NCBI GenBank assembly: GCA_023260735.1
Contig: JALQUL010000356.1
Span: forward strand, 1 to 27,280
DNA from: Limnohabitans sp.
GTDB taxonomy: Bacteria; Pseudomonadota; Gammaproteobacteria; Burkholderiales; Burkholderiaceae_C
Reading direction: 5' to 3'
Length of the DNA: 27,280 bases
Shown: in pieces, positions 24,000 to 27,280 of the stretch
How positions within the stretch are numbered: position 1 is the first letter of the stretch
Layout: every line of letters starts with the position of its first letter
Translations under genes and position numbers: made by a program
The notes under the pieces: model-generated
What the model was told of the DNA's origin: nothing
Database searches by the model: none
What the model saw: only the letters and a program-made list of their open reading frames with translations

Positions 24000-26126
24000 T
24001 TAATTGACAGCGATAGGACTCAATTGCAATAACACCTGACCTGTTTTAGCTTGTTGTCCTGCTTGGATTAAAATTTCAGCAACCATTGCAGAGCCACTTG
24101 CCACAATTTGTTGCTCTAACTTCATACTTTCTAAAACTACTAGGCACTGACCCTTTTCGACAGTGTCACCTACTTTTACTGTGATTTGCAAAACTTTGCC
24201 ATTCATTGGGCTACGCAGGCTACTTGCCTGTTTCGACGCTTCTTGTCGTTTAACGGGAGAAAAGCTACGGTCTTGAATGCTGCTGTTGCCCCAAGGAGTT
24301 TGTATCCATAAAGAATGTTCATTATCTTCAGAGCATTTCACCGTATAACTTTGTCCTTGATGAAGTAGTTGTAGGTGTTTTATTTTTTGATCAAAGCAAG
24401 CGTACACTAGTTCAAACTCAAAGCTTTCATTGCCATGTTGCAATTGCAGAATCAATTTTGAATTTTGTTTTTGGCAAAGCACAGAAAAATGATGGAGCTG
24501 CTCAGAGTTTTGAAACACCAATGGCCTGGCAAAGGGCGCACATAAATGCTGATTGAAACTTGATGAATAGCTGGCGTTTAAATCGAAGTCGGCATTCGAG
24601 CGGGTATGAAGCCAACCCTGGTGCCAATATAAAAGACAGGCTAAAAGGCCCAAATGAACAGGGTGATTTTGATTGAGTTGAAGTTTTTGATGAAGTTTGC
24701 CGAGGTGATCAGTTAACCAATGAATATGTGCCTGACCATTGATAAAATCTTGGTCCATTAAAATCGCTTGCAAAATATCTTGATTGGTTTGAATCCCAAA
24801 CAGCTGACTATTGTTGAAAGCCCAATTGGCTTTTTGAATGGCTTGTTCACGGTTTTGTCCCCATACAATCCACTTACCTATCATGGAGTCATAAAACGGA
24901 CTGATTTCCAAGTCGTTTTGAAGTGCGTGATCAATTCGTACTGAATTGCTTGGTAAAGCAAAACAATTCAAGCATCCGGTTTGTGGAAAAAATAAATGAT
25001 CTTCAGCACACAGCCTTAGCTCAATCGCATGACCTTGCGGTTTTAATTGGTTTTGATGAGTAGTTAGTTTTTTCCCCATAGCCACTTGTAGTTGCCATTG
25101 CACTAAATCAATTCCGTAGCGTAATTCTGTGACTGGATGCTCGACTTGAAGTCGAGTGTTCATCTCCATTAAATAGAAACGATGATTCAGCGGAGCCTCA
25201 AAGAATTCCTCTAGCTTGTCATCATCATCAACCTCATTGACTGAAGATAAATTGGCCGGATGAAGTTCAAGTAAAAACTCAACTGTGCCTGCACCATAAT
25301 ATTGTGCTGCTTTGGCTAAATTAACGGCACTAAGGCAAATTTGTTCTCGTAGTGCGGCATCTAACACTGGACTCGGAGACTCTTCAATGATTTTTTGATG
25401 GCGTCTTTGTACCGAACAATCACGTTCGCCTAAATGTACAACTTGGCCGTGTTGGTCGCCAAAAATTTGTACTTCAATATGCCGTGGGGCTAACAAAGCA
25501 CGCTCTAATAAAACACTGCTGTCATTAAAGGCATTTTTTGCCTCTTGCTTAGCACTTTCTAAAGCACTCAATAGGTCGGCACTTTTATCAACTTTACGCA
25601 TCCCTCGGCCGCCACCGCCATTCATGGCTTTGACCATTAAGGGGTAGCCAATTTTATCAGCATGCTCTTGCATGACCGTATTACTTTGGCTGTATTCACT
25701 GACTAGGCCATATTCGTCTAGGCCGTCATAACCTGGTAAACAAGGAACTCCTGCTTGTTGGGCTAATCGTTTAGCAGCCGCTTTGTTACCCAATAAGCGA
25801 ATAGATGCAGGGCTTGGACCCACCCAAATCAAACCAGCATCTATTACCGCTTGAGCAAAATCGGGATTTTCGCTTAAAAATCCATAACCCGGATGAATAG
25901 CGTCTGATTGTGTTGCTAATGCAGCTTGAATGATTTTTTCAATGTCTAAATAACTTTCTGCTGGCGTGTTGCCACCCAAAGCATAGCTAGTGCTAGCTTG
26001 TTGTACATGCAAAGCGTTGGCATCCACATCGGAATAAACGGCTACCGTTTCAATCCCCATTTCATGAGCAGTACGAATAACTCGGCAGGCAATCTCGGCG
26101 CGGTTGGCAATAAGCAATCGTTTCAT
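24000..26126 (-). CDS. Biotin-dependent acyl-CoA carboxylase alpha subunit (biotin carboxylase plus biotin carrier), AtuF/LiuD type
   Basis: This 708-residue cytoplasmic subunit carboxylates its own biotin with ATP and bicarbonate; a separate beta subunit, not seen here, passes the carboxyl group to an acyl-CoA. The biotin carboxylase domain fills about residues 1-470: LLIANRAEIACRVIRTA, HPGYGFLSEN, NGGGGRGMRKV, ERDCSVQRRHQKIIEESPSP and EMNTRLQVEHPVTE carry the ATP and catalytic residues. The carrier domain is at about 635-705, with the biotinyl lysine at residue 669 in LESMKLEQ. An acidic insertion of about 22 residues is present near residues 288-315. GGGGRGMR is closer to my memory of geranyl-CoA carboxylase (AtuF) than of methylcrotonyl-CoA carboxylase, but this is not decisive. 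Confidence 0.88.
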   Translation of the reverse strand: MKRLLIANRAEIACRVIRTAHEMGIETVAVYSDVDANALHVQQASTSYALGGNTPAESYLDIEKIIQAALATQSDAIHPGYGFLSENPDFAQAVIDAGLIWVGPSPASIRLLGNKAAAKRLAQQAGVPCLPGYDGLDEYGLVSEYSQSNTVMQEHADKIGYPLMVKAMNGGGGRGMRKVDKSADLLSALESAKQEAKNAFNDSSVLLERALLAPRHIEVQIFGDQHGQVVHLGERDCSVQRRHQKIIEESPSPVLDAALREQICLSAVNLAKAAQYYGAGTVEFLLELHPANLSSVNEVDDDDKLEEFFEAPLNHRFYLMEMNTRLQVEHPVTELRYGIDLVQWQLQVAMGKKLTTHQNQLKPQGHAIELRLCAEDHLFFPQTGCLNCFALPSNSVRIDHALQNDLEISPFYDSMIGKWIVWGQNREQAIQKANWAFNNSQLFGIQTNQDILQAILMDQDFINGQAHIHWLTDHLGKLHQKLQLNQNHPVHLGLLACLLYWHQGWLHTRSNADFDLNASYSSSFNQHLCAPFARPLVFQNSEQLHHFSVLCQKQNSKLILQLQHGNESFEFELVYACFDQKIKHLQLLHQGQSYTVKCSEDNEHSLWIQTPWGNSSIQDRSFSPVKRQEASKQASSLRSPMNGKVLQITVKVGDTVEKGQCLVVLESMKLEQQIVASGSAMVAEILIQAGQQAKTGQVLLQLSPIAVN

Positions 26127-26182
26127 AATGAGCTATTCAAAGGGCTAGAGTGAGTTAAAAAATCAAGCAAAATGCAGGCGGA

Positions 26183-27280
26183 TTAACGAACAGGTTTTTT
26201 GGCTATAGCCATGAGCTTGGACAAAATACCTAGCATTACCTCATCTGCACCTCCCCCAATAGAGCCTAAGCGGCCATCACGGTACATACGAGAAACTTTG
26301 TTTTCATAGGTAAAACCCATACCACCCCAAAACTGTAAACATCCATCGGGAATAATTCGATTAAGACGACCTGCTTTGAGTTTAGCCATAGAGGCTAATT
26401 CTGTGACGTCTTGGCCTGCAATATACAATTCACAAGCCCTGTAGGTGAGAGCTTTGAGGCTTTCTAATTCGGTCTTCATTTCCGCTAGTTTAAATTGCAC
26501 ATATTGTTGATCGGCTAAGCTACTACCAAACATTTTGCGCTCTTGTGCCCATTCAATCGTCCAGGCAATACAATTGTTTAAAGACTCTAAACAACTCGCC
26601 GCTGCCCATAATCTTTCTTCTTGGAACTGCATCATTTGATACATAAATCCAGCGCCCTCTTGACCTAATAAATTGCGTTGAGGTACTCTCACTTCATCAA
26701 AATAAATTAAACCGGTATCACTACTATTCATACCAATTTTTTTAATTTTCTGTGCCACACTAATTCCTTTAGTGAGTTGTCCTTTGGGGCCATCTCGCAT
26801 AGGCACCATAATCAAACTTTTATTCTTGTGTGCAGAGCCCTCACTGGTATTGACCAACATACACATCCAATCGGCTTGCAAACTGTTGGTGATCCACATT
26901 TTTTGACCAGTAATCACATAATCATCGCCGTCTTTTTTGGCAAAACTTTTAATCCCTGAAACATCGCTACCAGCGGTGGGCTCACTCACGCCAATACAAC
27001 CCACCATATCGCCTGCAATCGCAGGAGCCAAAAATTGCGCTCTTAACTCATCAGAGCCAAATCTAGCTAAGGCAGGAGTGCACATATCGGTCTGAACACC
27101 AATTGCCATTGGAATACCACCACAATGTATATGACCTAAGGCTTCTGCCATAGCTAGGCCATAACTGTAGTCTAAACCTGCTCCACCAAAAGCTTCTGGT
27201 TTAGTGAGGCCTAATAAACCTAATTGACCTAAACCTTTAAAGACTTCATGAGCTGGAAAAATTTCTGCCGCTTCCCACTC
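26183..27280 (-). CDS. Acyl-CoA dehydrogenase, AtuD-like (5' end beyond right edge)
   Basis: The frame is open to the last base of the window (visible start E-W-E-A-A-E-I-F-P-A-H-E), so the true start lies to the right; about 365 residues are visible. Motifs: LGLLGLTKPEAFGGAGLDYS, CIGVSEPTAGSDVSGIK, YVITGQKMWITNS, and CLQFWGGMGFTYENKVSRMYRD. The C-terminal loop is IGGGADEVML, without the medium-chain glutamate, and the glutamate in QFQEERLW (26615-26617) sits at the isovaleryl-type position. HCGGIPMAIGVQTDM resembles citronellyl-CoA dehydrogenase AtuD as I remember that family. The 56-base gap to the carboxylase gene and shared direction suggest one operon. An internal ATG at 27151 is not a plausible start, because conserved sequence continues upstream. 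Confidence 0.88.
   Translation of the reverse strand, partial: EWEAAEIFPAHEVFKGLGQLGLLGLTKPEAFGGAGLDYSYGLAMAEALGHIHCGGIPMAIGVQTDMCTPALARFGSDELRAQFLAPAIAGDMVGCIGVSEPTAGSDVSGIKSFAKKDGDDYVITGQKMWITNSLQADWMCMLVNTSEGSAHKNKSLIMVPMRDGPKGQLTKGISVAQKIKKIGMNSSDTGLIYFDEVRVPQRNLLGQEGAGFMYQMMQFQEERLWAAASCLESLNNCIAWTIEWAQERKMFGSSLADQQYVQFKLAEMKTELESLKALTYRACELYIAGQDVTELASMAKLKAGRLNRIIPDGCLQFWGGMGFTYENKVSRMYRDGRLGSIGGGADEVMLGILSKLMAIAKKPVR

Overview
The window is one AT-rich, gene-dense bacterial segment with short intergenic gaps, no stable RNA gene, and no insertion sequence, phage gene or CRISPR array that I can see. Gene content and protein style (Liv transporter operons carrying acyl-CoA ligases, a PotB with a long loop, short basic LivF tails, an AtuD/AtuF-like pair) point to a low-GC member of the Betaproteobacteria, probably Burkholderiales. 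I cannot name the genus.

Region 1 (1-7483, + strand) is a branched-chain-type ABC uptake operon with two acyl-CoA ligase-family genes. The order is acyl-CoA synthetase (3' part only), LivG, LivH, LivM, periplasmic binding protein, LivF, PaaK-like protein, then a clear intrinsic terminator. Region 2 (7571-14376, - strand, read right to left) is a polyamine-type cluster: class III aminotransferase, PotA, PotD, PotB, PotC, and a diacylglycerol/lipid kinase at the end. Region 3 (14377-14769) is the divergent control region, with several inverted and direct repeats but no regulator gene. Region 4 (14770-21490, + strand) is a second Liv-type operon in a different order: LivH, LivM, LivG, LivF, full-length AMP-forming acyl-CoA synthetase, binding protein, then a strong bidirectional terminator. 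Region 5 (21510-27280, - strand) is an acyl-CoA catabolism cluster: acyl-CoA dehydrogenase (cut by the right edge), biotin-dependent acyl-CoA carboxylase alpha subunit, second acyl-CoA dehydrogenase, hot-dog thioesterase and a secreted protein of unknown function.

The likely common theme is uptake and CoA-dependent breakdown of small organic acids. Each Liv-type transporter is encoded with enzymes of the class that turns a carboxylic acid into its CoA thioester, so the cargo may be carboxylates rather than, or as well as, amino acids. The right-hand cluster has the enzyme types used for leucine/isovalerate or acyclic terpenoid (citronellyl/geranyl-CoA) breakdown. The Pot cluster with its aminotransferase fits polyamine uptake and use. 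All substrates are inferences.

I find no gene set that is clearly a new kind of system. The points most worth checking are the paired transporter-ligase modules, the PaaK-like protein whose nucleotide-binding loop is rewritten, hairpins placed beside the binding-protein genes, a start-codon ambiguity in potD, and an acidic insertion inside the biotin carboxylase domain.
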